Shown piece by piece: positions 56,807 through 64,000 of a stretch of DNA of 64,000 bases (the first letter of the stretch is position 1; each line of letters opens with the position of its first letter). Source of the stretch: Methanoculleus taiwanensis. GTDB lineage: Archaea; Halobacteriota; Methanomicrobia; Methanomicrobiales; Methanoculleaceae. The notes below the pieces were generated by a model, which was not told the DNA's origin, searched no databases, and was given only the letters and a program-made list of their open reading frames with translations. The position numbers and the translations under genes were made by a program. Where the stretch lies: positions 663,327-727,326 of the forward strand of contig NZ_LHQS01000001.1 of assembly GCF_004102725.1 (NCBI RefSeq), given 5' to 3'.

Positions 56807-57127
56807 GGTGATCAGGCACTCATCATACTCTCTTTGCATTAAATATTATCGTCAAAATTGAATAAATTGGTGTGAATATTCTATTCCTGTTCGGATATCC
56901 TGAAGCGGTTTCTTTGATCGATCGGATGTTCGTCCCGCGGCTGTACGGGCAGCAGGATGCGGGCACTGCCGCTACCCGGGGAGCCGTTGCACGAGGCGGC
57001 AGTACTGCCGTGAACCGCTCCTGTCACTGCCCGCCGGAACTATCGCACACCGGCAGAGCCCACGTATCCGCAGAGCCGTGTTCCGGGATGCGAAACTCTC
57101 AAATAGCTCGCTGACAAGGAATGGTTT
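56807..57127. promoter_or_regulatory. Gap with the epimerase promoter
   Basis: ATAATATTTAAT on the minus strand (about 56838-56850) fits a TATA box for the epimerase, with a start site near 56818. The rest (to 57127) holds an open plus-strand frame at 56872-57114 with GTG start but no coding character. AAGGAATGG just before 57128 is the ribosome site of the next lipoprotein gene. Confidence 0.45.
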
Positions 57128-57598
57128 ATGACAATCAAGTACCTGCTTTCCGTTATGGCGGTGCTGGTCGCTCTGTCGCTGACCGCTGCGTGCACCGGAA
57201 CGCCCGATAATGGCACGGCACCGGCGACACCGACGCCGACACAGACCACTCAAGGAACCGCTACGACCGTTCAGACGGTTGTGCCCCTGACCCCTCAGCC
57301 GACCGAGATGCCGCCGTCGAACCTCGGTGAGGTAGATATCCAGGCTCAGAAAGATCCGGTTTCGAACGAGATCTCGGTCATTTTCCGCGGCGGTAAGGGA
57401 CAGTCCTGGACGCGGGATCTCAATGTTACCGTCGTCCGTTCGGACGGCACCATCGTCAACAACTACGATATGGAGCCGCGGATCGGCAGCGAGGTGGATA
57501 TCCCGGGGACACGCGGGGACGATCGCGTGATCGTGATCGCCACGATGAGTACCGGGAACAGCTACCGCGTTTACGATACTATCCTCCGGGGACGCTGA
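57128..57598 (+). CDS. Small lipoprotein with a Thr/Pro linker and a beta-rich domain
   Basis: A 156-residue lipoprotein: MTIKYLLSVMAVLVALSL with lipobox TAAC at Cys22, a Thr/Pro/Gln-rich linker (about 25-68), and a C-terminal domain of about 88 residues (GEVDIQAQKDPVSNEISVIF, GGKGQSWTRDLNVTVVRSDG, RVIVIATMSTGNSYRVYDTI). The last domain looks like the beta domain of archaeal pilin-like secreted proteins, but I cannot name a family. Likely surface-exposed; function unknown. Confidence 0.78.
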   Translation: MTIKYLLSVMAVLVALSLTAACTGTPDNGTAPATPTPTQTTQGTATTVQTVVPLTPQPTEMPPSNLGEVDIQAQKDPVSNEISVIFRGGKGQSWTRDLNVTVVRSDGTIVNNYDMEPRIGSEVDIPGTRGDDRVIVIATMSTGNSYRVYDTILRGR

Positions 57599-57677
57599 AC
57601 CCCGGACATGGCAGGGAAACCACCGGGGGCATTCCCTGCCTTCTCTCTCCTGATATGCCGGCCACTCTTTTCACGGA

Positions 57678-58361
57678 TCAGGGCTCGCTCCTGACATCCC
57701 ACCTGACGAGGAGGCCGTCGTCCATCGGTTCGGCGTCCCGCAGACGCAACCTGATAAAATCCGCCTCGTTCAGAAATCCCTGTCCGTCCGCCGGGGTGGG
57801 GGCATCTTTTCCACCGATGATCAGACTTCCGACATACGTATAGACCTCGTCGACGAGACCCTGGCTGATGAGTGACCAGATCAGGGTGCCGCCCCCTTCC
57901 ACCATCAGGCGGCGGACGCCGTACCGGTAGAGTATATTGAGGAGTTCCGCAAGATCGACCGCCGTCTCCCCCACGACCACGACCGTCCCGAGCTTCCCGA
58001 GTTCTTCGACCCGCTCCCGGGGAGCACTCCCGGCGACGGCGATGATCCGCCGTCCGGTTCCTTTCCGGAGGATATCGGCGTCGGGCGGGGTTCTGGCCTG
58101 GCTGTCGACGACCACCCTGATCGGGTCTTCATCTTTCCCCTCCTGGCGGCGCATCGCCCGAAGATCCGGATTCTTCACCGTCAGCGAGGGATTGTCAGCA
58201 AGAACCGTCCCGATGCCGACCATGATTGCATCGCTCTCGGCCTTGATGCGATCGACCCGCACGAAGTCATTTTTCCCGGAGATCTTCACCTGTCTCCGCT
58301 CTTTCGTGGATATCTTTCCATCGGCACTCATCGCGACGTTGACAAAGACATGTGGACGCAT
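57678..58361 (-). CDS. 2,5-Diamino-6-(ribosylamino)pyrimidinone 5'-phosphate reductase
   Basis: A 227-residue RibG/RibD-reductase-like enzyme (archaeal ArfC type) in riboflavin and F420 precursor synthesis. It reduces the ribosyl side chain of the diaminopyrimidinone phosphate with NAD(P)H. Motifs: MRPHVFVNVAMSADGKIS, ESDAIMVGIGTVLADNPSLTV and MVEGGGTLIWSLI. Length and motifs are normal for archaea. It converges on the small lipoprotein gene and is not in a riboflavin operon here. Confidence 0.92.
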   Translation of the reverse strand: MRPHVFVNVAMSADGKISTKERRQVKISGKNDFVRVDRIKAESDAIMVGIGTVLADNPSLTVKNPDLRAMRRQEGKDEDPIRVVVDSQARTPPDADILRKGTGRRIIAVAGSAPRERVEELGKLGTVVVVGETAVDLAELLNILYRYGVRRLMVEGGGTLIWSLISQGLVDEVYTYVGSLIIGGKDAPTPADGQGFLNEADFIRLRLRDAEPMDDGLLVRWDVRSEP

Positions 58362-58542
58362 ATGCTTTCAGTATTACATCCGCCGCACCATATTAGCCTC
58401 GCTCTTCGCGCCTCGCCGGCGCTGTTCCTCTCCCGGTGGCGGCAGAATATACGGGTTGCTGGAGGGGGTCTTTCCCCAATATCTTCATTAATCTTTTCTT
58501 TTTCACTGATTGATGCGATCTGTGCGATTTAAAAGTACGAAT

Positions 58543-58554
58543 GGTATAAATATC
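58543..58554 (+). promoter_or_regulatory. TATA box for the histidine kinase-response regulator pair
   Basis: GGTATAAATATC is a near-consensus archaeal TATA box 31-42 bases before the ATG at 58585; the predicted start site is near 58574, leaving a leader of about ten bases. No strong ribosome site is visible. Confidence 0.55.
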
Positions 58555-58584
58555 ACTACTTGAATACTCTACCTCACTGGTACA

Positions 58585-60384
58585 ATGCCCAAAACTCAGT
58601 ATTGCCGTTCCGTATGGCTCGAGAACCTCTATACCGAAGGGGATCTCGTCAGGATGGTGGCAATACTGGCATTTGTGGCGGTATCGCTCATGATAACGGC
58701 CTATGCTCTTGGTACCCAGACAGCCCCGTTCTATCCGCTCATCTACTGCATCCCGATCATACTGATCTCGCTCTGGTTTCCAAGGCAGGGGATCAAGGTG
58801 ACGGCGCTCCTCGTTGCCGGTTTCCTGCTCATCAATCTCTATTTCTCAATGGGCGGAACGCCGGTCGATCCTGTTTCATCCGTGCTGTACGCCTCTATAT
58901 TCTTCTGGATGCTCGGTGCAACGTCTCTTTTTACCCGAAACGTAAACCTCGCTGTTTCGCGATACCGGAAACTGATTGAAGATGCCGACGATGCACGGTT
59001 CCTCTGTGATGCCGGCACGCTCCGGATTCTTGCCGTCAATCAGAGATGCGCCGAGATCTTCGGCTATGAGCCGTACGAGCTTATCGGTGTCCCTCCCGAG
59101 ACGCTCTGGGGGGATGAAGCGGAGCGTAGCTCGTTTGCAGAGGCGATGGGGCGGGAAGGGTATGTCGCGAATCTTGAGCAGACGTTCATCTCAAAGGGCG
59201 GGGAAGCGAACGAAGTGCTCCTCTCGGGAAGAACCCTTCTCCCCGACAACATCCTTGAGTGCTCGCTCGTCAATATCGGGCACCTGCGCAACGAGCGTGA
59301 TCTGCTGCTCAGGTCGAACGGCCGTCTCCAGCGGCTCATCTACCAGTCCCACGATCTCATCTTCATGCAGGACTTACACGGCAGGTTCGTCCATTTCTAC
59401 TGGCTTTTGGCGGCAGAGAACGGTATCGATCCGTCGGCGATGATCGGGAAGACGGTGGATGCTCTCCTGCCTCCCGAGGCGGCCGAACACCATTGCTCAC
59501 GGCTCTGTGAAGTGGTAGAGACCCGTGCGACGATCAGCTACGAGCTCACCTGCGGCATCAACGGCTCCGCCCGCGTTCTCTCGATGACGCTTGGGCCCAT
59601 GTCGGGCTCCGATGGCGGGCTCGTCGGCGTGGTCGGAACGGCACGCGACATCACCGAGACGAAACAGCAGAAACTGGCGTGCATGCAGCTTGAGTGGGAG
59701 ATCGACCAGTGGAAGGAGTTCATCACGACTGCTGCCCACGAATTGCGCACACCCCTTCAGCCGATCATCGGGTACCTGAGGCTGATGCTCGACGATCCTG
59801 AGTACTACGCTCTGAACGACGAGGCCTGCCGCCTGCTCGGGCTCTGTCTCGAGAGTTCGAGCCACGAGTGCGAAGTGGTCGATAAGATGCTCGAGCTGAG
59901 TCTCCTCGCTATGGAGCATGTCGAACTGCAGATCTCGGACGTCGCCGCCCGCCCGCTGATCGAGAGCGTCATCGCCGACGGGGGCTACGATCGGGACGCA
60001 GTGATTGAGAACGAGGTGCCGGAGGGGCTGCATATCCGGGGCGATCGCGACCGGCTGCACCAGGTTCTGGAGAGCCTGATCTCCAATGCAGTAAAGTATA
60101 ATAAACCCCCGAGGAAAGTATGGATACGGTACACCGGATCAAATCAGAACCATTATATTATGGTAATCGATAATGGCATCGGTATCCCCGCCGATGTAAT
60201 GGACTCAATCTTCAGGCCGTTTTACATCGGTGACGGTTCGCAGCTCAATCGGGAATGCGGACGTCTTGGCCTTGGGCTTTCCATCGCCAAAAAGTATATC
60301 AGAATGCATGGGGGAGACATATCCGTAACCAGTGATCTGGGGGCAGGAAGTACCTTTACCGTTCGAATATCCAAGGAGGTGTAA
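58585..60384 (+). CDS. Complete membrane histidine kinase (4 TM, 2 PAS, HisKA, HATPase)
   Basis: A 599-residue sensor kinase. Three to four membrane helices (about 24-118, with only short outer loops), PAS 1 about 127-235, PAS 2 about 250-358, then HisKA with phosphoacceptor H385 in TTAAHELRTPLQPIIGYL, and a GHKL ATPase with N box SNAVKYN (about 500-506), G1 DNGIGIP (529-535) and G2 GLGLSIAKK (562-570). All catalytic elements are present, unlike the other sensors in this window. The stop is two bases before the response regulator start, so the pair is an operon. Confidence 0.94.
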   Translation: MPKTQYCRSVWLENLYTEGDLVRMVAILAFVAVSLMITAYALGTQTAPFYPLIYCIPIILISLWFPRQGIKVTALLVAGFLLINLYFSMGGTPVDPVSSVLYASIFFWMLGATSLFTRNVNLAVSRYRKLIEDADDARFLCDAGTLRILAVNQRCAEIFGYEPYELIGVPPETLWGDEAERSSFAEAMGREGYVANLEQTFISKGGEANEVLLSGRTLLPDNILECSLVNIGHLRNERDLLLRSNGRLQRLIYQSHDLIFMQDLHGRFVHFYWLLAAENGIDPSAMIGKTVDALLPPEAAEHHCSRLCEVVETRATISYELTCGINGSARVLSMTLGPMSGSDGGLVGVVGTARDITETKQQKLACMQLEWEIDQWKEFITTAAHELRTPLQPIIGYLRLMLDDPEYYALNDEACRLLGLCLESSSHECEVVDKMLELSLLAMEHVELQISDVAARPLIESVIADGGYDRDAVIENEVPEGLHIRGDRDRLHQVLESLISNAVKYNKPPRKVWIRYTGSNQNHYIMVIDNGIGIPADVMDSIFRPFYIGDGSQLNRECGRLGLGLSIAKKYIRMHGGDISVTSDLGAGSTFTVRISKEV

Positions 60385-60385
60385 T

Positions 60386-60811
60386 ATGGGCGAAAAAATC
60401 ATGGTGGTGGATGATGATCTGCCGACCCTCGAAGTAATGGAGCTATTGCTGCGCAAGATTGATCGCGAGCCGCTTTTAGTGCATAATGGGTGGGATGCAC
60501 TCCGTATCCTGAAGAAAGAGCGACCCGCGCTGATCATTCTTGACGTGATGATGTCTCCCATCGACGGGTGGCAGTTCCTGGAAGAGCTGAAACGGAATGA
60601 GGAACTCAAAGAGATCCCGGTTCTGCTCTTCACCGCAAAGCACGTCTGGCCGGAGGAGTACTCGCGGTATGCAGACGACATCGTCGGTGTCCTCGAAAAA
60701 CCGATCTCGCTTGCGGAATTAAAGACTGTTCTTGAGAGAATTCTTCCCAAAGAGAACTCTCCTTATTTGAAAAACCCTGTCGGAAACGCTTCGCATACAG
60801 GCGGCAGATAA
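60386..60811 (+). CDS. CheY-like single-domain response regulator
   Basis: A 141-residue receiver domain with no output domain. Phosphorylation site D53 in IILDVMM, acidic pocket VVDDD (7-11), T83 in LLFTAK and K105 in LEKPIS complete the active site. The ATG at 60386 has a near-perfect AAGGAGGTG ribosome site, so it may be made in larger amounts than its kinase. The frame is open to 60332 but that would invade the kinase. It likely acts by protein contact or as a phosphate sink. Confidence 0.94.
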   Translation: MGEKIMVVDDDLPTLEVMELLLRKIDREPLLVHNGWDALRILKKERPALIILDVMMSPIDGWQFLEELKRNEELKEIPVLLFTAKHVWPEEYSRYADDIVGVLEKPISLAELKTVLERILPKENSPYLKNPVGNASHTGGR

Positions 60812-61031
60812 CGACAACGTGCAGATACGCATCAGGAATCTGTTTCATCTTCGTTCGTCCGGCAGCTGCAGGGTTACGCGATCGCGGATCTTTGGCCGGC
60901 ATCACCTTTTTTCTGCCCCCTGCCGCCCCGGAAGGCATCGCGGAACGTATGAATCTCCGGGCAGTCCGTTTCCGGGAAACCGAAAGTAATTTTTGTCTCG
61001 AGTCCCGGTATACCGCTTTAGTGGATGTTCG

Positions 61032-62357
61032 ATGAAGGTAACAGATCTGCCAGCCGCCCTCTCACTGCAGGAGTATCGGGGAATAATCGGAGAGGAGAAG
61101 ATCGCGGTGCTCGAAGACCTTGCAGGTCGGCTTAACGGCGTTACGTTCCAGGAGATCAACTCCACCCGGTCGGGTGGCGGAGTGGCCGAGATCTTAAACT
61201 CCTATATTCCTTTCTTAAAAGCCCTCGGCCTTGAGACGACGTGGAGTGTTATGGAAGCGGAGGCTCCGTTTTTTGATGTGACAAAGACACTCCACAACTT
61301 CCTGCAGGGCAGGGACGGCTTTTCTCCGTTGATGATCGAGGTGTATTGGGAGACGCTGCGGAGGAACGAGGGCCTTATCGACGACGATGCCGACGTCGTC
61401 ACCATCCACGACCCGCAGCCGCTCGGGCTGATCGAGTATGCGACCCGTAGCGACCTCGAGCGAAAGCGATTCATCTGGCGGTGCCACGTCCAGCTCGAGA
61501 CGCTCTCCGTCGATACGGCCAGTGAGATTGGACGGTTCATGAGGAAACTCGTGGAGCAGTACCACGCCAGTGTCTTCTCAAGCCTCCAGTACCTTCCGCT
61601 CTGGCGGGTCCCGAGTTTCATCATCCCGCCGTTCATCGATCCGCTCTCCGATAAGAACCGCGATCTCACCGGGCAGGAGATCGACGGTGTTCTTGCAAAG
61701 TACGGTATCGAGACGGAAAAACCGCTCATCACCCAGGTCTCGCGGTACGATACCTTCAAAGATCCCGTCGGTGTCATCGAGGCCTTTCGCAGGGTCAGGG
61801 AGAAGGTTCCCTGCCAGCTCCTCCTCGTCGGCGGACGGGCATGCGACGATCCCGAGTGCTTCCTCGTCCTGCGGAACGTCAGAGATGCCGCGGAGGATCA
61901 TCCCGATATCCATATTCTTGACCTTCCGCCGGACAGCCACCTGGAGATCAACGCCCTGCAGAGGGCTTCAGCGATCATCGTGCAGAAATCGATAAAAGAG
62001 GGGTTCGGCCTCACCGTCTCGGAGGGTTTCTGGAAAGGCAAGCCCGTCGTCGGCGGCAACGTCGGCGGAATCCCGCTCCAGGTGAGGGACGGGTGGAACG
62101 GATACCTTGTCTCGACCGTGCAGGAGACCGCAGATCGGCTCGTTCATCTCCTGAAAAATCCGGATCTTGCCGGGCGGATGGGGGCTCGCGGAAAGGAGTT
62201 CGTGCGGGAGAACTTCCTCCTCCCGCGGGGTGTCCACGACCATCTCACCGTCGCCGACCAGCTTGTCAACGGTAAGATAACCGCCCGGGAGAGTGTGATC
62301 TGTTACCATCCCCGCGTGCTGAGCCCCGAGCCCGTGAACAACTCAATGCACCTCTGA
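61032..62357 (+). CDS. GT4 glycosyltransferase, trehalose synthase (TreT)-like
   Basis: A 441-residue GT-B enzyme. The N-terminal FQEINSTRSGGGVAEILNSYIPFLK matches (in parts) the TreT start, where the Gly-rich loop binds the acceptor. The C-terminal nucleotide-sugar site has ITQVSRYDTFKDPVGVIEA, LLLVGG and KEGFGLTVSEGFWKGKPVVGG with the two glutamates of the E-x7-E motif. TreT makes trehalose from glucose and an NDP-glucose. The frame is open from 60993; ATG 61032 begins the family sequence. Promoter-like A+T-rich sequence precedes it (about 60985-60995). Confidence 0.85.
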   Translation: MKVTDLPAALSLQEYRGIIGEEKIAVLEDLAGRLNGVTFQEINSTRSGGGVAEILNSYIPFLKALGLETTWSVMEAEAPFFDVTKTLHNFLQGRDGFSPLMIEVYWETLRRNEGLIDDDADVVTIHDPQPLGLIEYATRSDLERKRFIWRCHVQLETLSVDTASEIGRFMRKLVEQYHASVFSSLQYLPLWRVPSFIIPPFIDPLSDKNRDLTGQEIDGVLAKYGIETEKPLITQVSRYDTFKDPVGVIEAFRRVREKVPCQLLLVGGRACDDPECFLVLRNVRDAAEDHPDIHILDLPPDSHLEINALQRASAIIVQKSIKEGFGLTVSEGFWKGKPVVGGNVGGIPLQVRDGWNGYLVSTVQETADRLVHLLKNPDLAGRMGARGKEFVRENFLLPRGVHDHLTVADQLVNGKITARESVICYHPRVLSPEPVNNSMHL

Positions 62358-62409
62358 TACCGTTCCCCGATGCACATACACACCAGAGCCGGGTGAGACG
62401 CATGCTCTC

Positions 62410-62732
62410 ATGAGAATCGCTGTTGCATGTACGGGACGCGGGGGGCTCGACGACACGATAGCCCCGTCTTTACGCTGGTCGATGCCGACGTTCAGACTAT
62501 CACAGGGGAGAATACCGTTTCCCGAAGCCGGCATGCGAACTGCCCGTATCCTCATTGAGCGGGGAGTGGATGCTGTGATCGCCGGAGAGTTCGAGCCGGA
62601 GGTTCTGGATGTATTCGTGCCCGCGGGAATACCGACGTACCCGTCGATTAGGCCACCCGGACGAGCGGTGGCGACATCACGCTCGGGGCGAAGCGGCGGG
62701 ACTTCGGGCGGAAGCCGCCACGGCAGCGATAA
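62410..62732 (+). pseudogene. Disrupted NifX/NifB-like iron-molybdenum cofactor-binding family gene
   Basis: The start reads MRIAVACTGRGGLDDTIAP, as in small NifX/MTH1175-type proteins. From about 62466 the matching sequence (VFTLVDADVQTITGENTV) is one frame over, then AGMRTARILIERGVDAVIAG and VPAGIPTYP return in the first frame (62530-62646), and a plausible ending (SGGDITLGAKRRDF to a stop at 62730-62732) is in yet another frame. So three single-base shifts are needed to restore a normal protein of about 105 residues. Either a decayed gene or sequence errors would explain it; the first frame itself stays open to 62988 across the next gene. Confidence 0.55.
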
Positions 62733-62783
62733 CGCTCGGGCGACTTTTCCTCCTGGAGTTCGAGCGGCGTACTCTTGCGGGTC

Positions 62784-63932
62784 TCAAGCCGCTTTCCCAC
62801 TGCCGACGGTCGAGAGGTCGTTCTTCCGAAGGAACTCGCGGATCTTCCGCGACTCGACCCATCCCCTGTCGAGCTCTTTGATGATCGCGTTGATCCGTTG
62901 CACCTGTTCCGCAATGCTCCGCGACGTATCCTCATCCTCAAGCAGGTCGGCCCGTGCCTGGATCACCTGCAGGGGATGGCGGATATGATCGCCGAGGATC
63001 GCAAACTGTTCGATATTCCGCTCGATCTGATCGTACGCCTGCTGTTTGATCTCCCGGATTGTAATCTGCCCGGTGATGTCCTGGATATGGATGAGGTATC
63101 CCTTGACGGAGCCTTTCTCCGGTGACCGGATCGGGCGTACCCATACGTCGAGGTACAATGTTCCCTGTGTGAGGGTACCCCGGGAAGAGCGTCCCCGGCC
63201 GCTCTCCCACCGGACGACCTCGTGGAGCGTCTCTCCGGAGAGGAGTCTCTCCCGCCCGGTCAGAAGATCCGGAAATATGGTGAAGATACTGAGATCCCCG
63301 GGGGTGCACCGGCTCACGGCACCGAAGAGCGCCGTGAACGCCGGGTTGACGTCAAGCAGTCGGCCACTGATCCCGCAGTAGGCTATCCCGATCGGCGACG
63401 TCTCGAAGATGGTCTTAAAGCGCCGTTCACTCGCGAGCACCCGTTCTTCCGTCTCGATCCGATCTGTGATAGTATATGATGCGCCGATCACCGCTCCGAC
63501 GTCTCCGTCTCCGTTATAGGGTGGGTGTGTGGCATGCCGTATCTCGCCTGAGACCGGGCACCCGGAGAGGGCAGCCTCTCGTGCCCTCGCCGCCGGAGCC
63601 TCGATCAGCCCTGCAGAACCCTCGTCACTCGCGGCTGCCAGCCGGTTGCTGCAGGTGCAGCGCCCGCTCCGGTCGAAGATGGATACCTCCCCGGGCGGTG
63701 CAGCGAGGATAGCGTTGATCTTCGGGATGGGGAGGTTCGATCCCGGGCCCTCATTGTGCGCGTTCCGATCTCCAGACTCGCACTCGAGGGCATCGAGGTC
63801 GTTTGAGAGCAGCCGCACTGCATCACATATCCGGGATACCCTTCCGGCGCCCTCGTCTTCTGCAGAAGCGGCGATGGTGGTCAGGGCAGAGCGCATTGCA
63901 GCAATGCGCCGCTTGAGAGTTGTTTCATTCAT
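62784..63932 (-). CDS. Soluble PAS sensor with ATPase-less DHp-like C terminus
   Basis: A 382-residue protein without membrane helices. The N-terminal 60 residues are helical, followed by a divergent PAS-like domain (about 65-158) with a CTC pair, a canonical PAS (about 168-288; ERRFKTIFETSPIGIAY, IHIQDITGQI) and the terminal hairpin with H316 in LGDHIRHPLQVIQARA and LDRGWVESRKIREFL, ending with a short tail. No ATPase domain follows. It belongs to the same family as the three membrane sensors in this window but senses inside the cell. Confidence 0.85.
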   Translation of the reverse strand: MNETTLKRRIAAMRSALTTIAASAEDEGAGRVSRICDAVRLLSNDLDALECESGDRNAHNEGPGSNLPIPKINAILAAPPGEVSIFDRSGRCTCSNRLAAASDEGSAGLIEAPAARAREAALSGCPVSGEIRHATHPPYNGDGDVGAVIGASYTITDRIETEERVLASERRFKTIFETSPIGIAYCGISGRLLDVNPAFTALFGAVSRCTPGDLSIFTIFPDLLTGRERLLSGETLHEVVRWESGRGRSSRGTLTQGTLYLDVWVRPIRSPEKGSVKGYLIHIQDITGQITIREIKQQAYDQIERNIEQFAILGDHIRHPLQVIQARADLLEDEDTSRSIAEQVQRINAIIKELDRGWVESRKIREFLRKNDLSTVGSGKAA

Positions 63933-64000
63933 GCCATCGTTCCTGTTCTGTGTCTATCGATCTCTCCGTCTCCGCTCCCGGCGGGGAGCGGGTGCGATGC

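Noticed and set aside
56872-57114. Plus-strand GTG-start ORF upstream of the small lipoprotein
   Set aside because: The start resembles a hydrophobic peptide, but the rest is random-looking and no ribosome site is present.
1-64000. CRISPR arrays, insertion sequences, rRNA or tRNA genes
   Set aside because: I saw no regularly spaced repeats, transposase motifs, terminal inverted repeats or recognisable rRNA/tRNA in either strand.

Overview
This window is archaeal. It carries archaeal-type genes for DNA replication (PriS, Gins51), translation (L44e, S27e, aIF2-alpha, Nop10, archaeal ProRS) and ether lipids (glycerol-1-phosphate dehydrogenase), and its promoters look like TATA boxes with several apparently leaderless starts. 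The high G+C content, the anaerobic cobalamin genes, the many CHASE4/PAS sensors and the glycosylated lipoproteins suggest a methanogen of the order Methanomicrobiales, most like Methanoculleus. That genus is my inference; no methanogenesis gene lies in the window.

Layout. 1-5362 (+): tightly overlapping anaerobic corrin-ring operon cbiT(partial)-L-F-G-H-C-D-E. 5359-15956: a putative HExxH protein, two divergent membrane sensors, a small export-family membrane protein, a tandem-Cache lipoprotein, a dolichol-kinase-like enzyme, a secreted glycoprotein candidate and a CDF metal transporter. 16002-17447: pyruvate kinase. 17594-20653 (-): cobalt ECF importer cbiMNQO, divergent from cbiA (20791-22128). 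22139-25793: a third sensor, a cupredoxin-like lipoprotein and a PHP-domain protein. 25836-31676 (-): an information-processing run UPF0058-elp3-priS-gins51-rpl44e-rps27e-aif2A-nop10-pac2. 31743-41824: ADP-ribosylglycohydrolase, UPF0179, egsA, DUF63, SpoIIM-like, proS, zinc-ribbon protein, DUF362, mntP, a fused AguB-AguA enzyme and a nitroreductase. 41889-52099: a DNA-binding triple-PAS protein, a secreted COG1361 protein with an RND exporter, a lipoprotein flavin reductase, a gnd/MFS/SDR sugar-oxidation-like group and ferritin. 52165-64000: a two-gene 2-oxoacid:ferredoxin oxidoreductase, a sugar-nucleotide epimerase, riboflavin/F420-precursor reductase, a complete histidine kinase with a CheY-like partner, a TreT-like glycosyltransferase, a disrupted NifX-like gene and a fourth sensor.

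How they work together. Cobalt import (CbiMNQO) and corrin assembly (Cbi proteins, CbiA) form one supply line for B12. The shared cbiM/cbiA promoter region carries four GTATT-type elements placed between TATA boxes and predicted start sites, which looks like one metal- or B12-responsive switch.

The most unusual signal is a family of four sensors (6194-8368, 8853-10436, 22139-23872, 62784-63932). Their input domains differ, but all end in the same roughly 65-residue helical hairpin: an H-box-like motif (D-H/Q-I-R-N/H-P-L-Q-V-I) followed by a GWxESxKxRxFL motif. None has a GHKL ATPase domain, and one has Gln at the histidine position. They therefore cannot be ordinary autophosphorylating kinases and may form a separate signalling class. 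A normal kinase (58585-60384) in the same window is a useful contrast.
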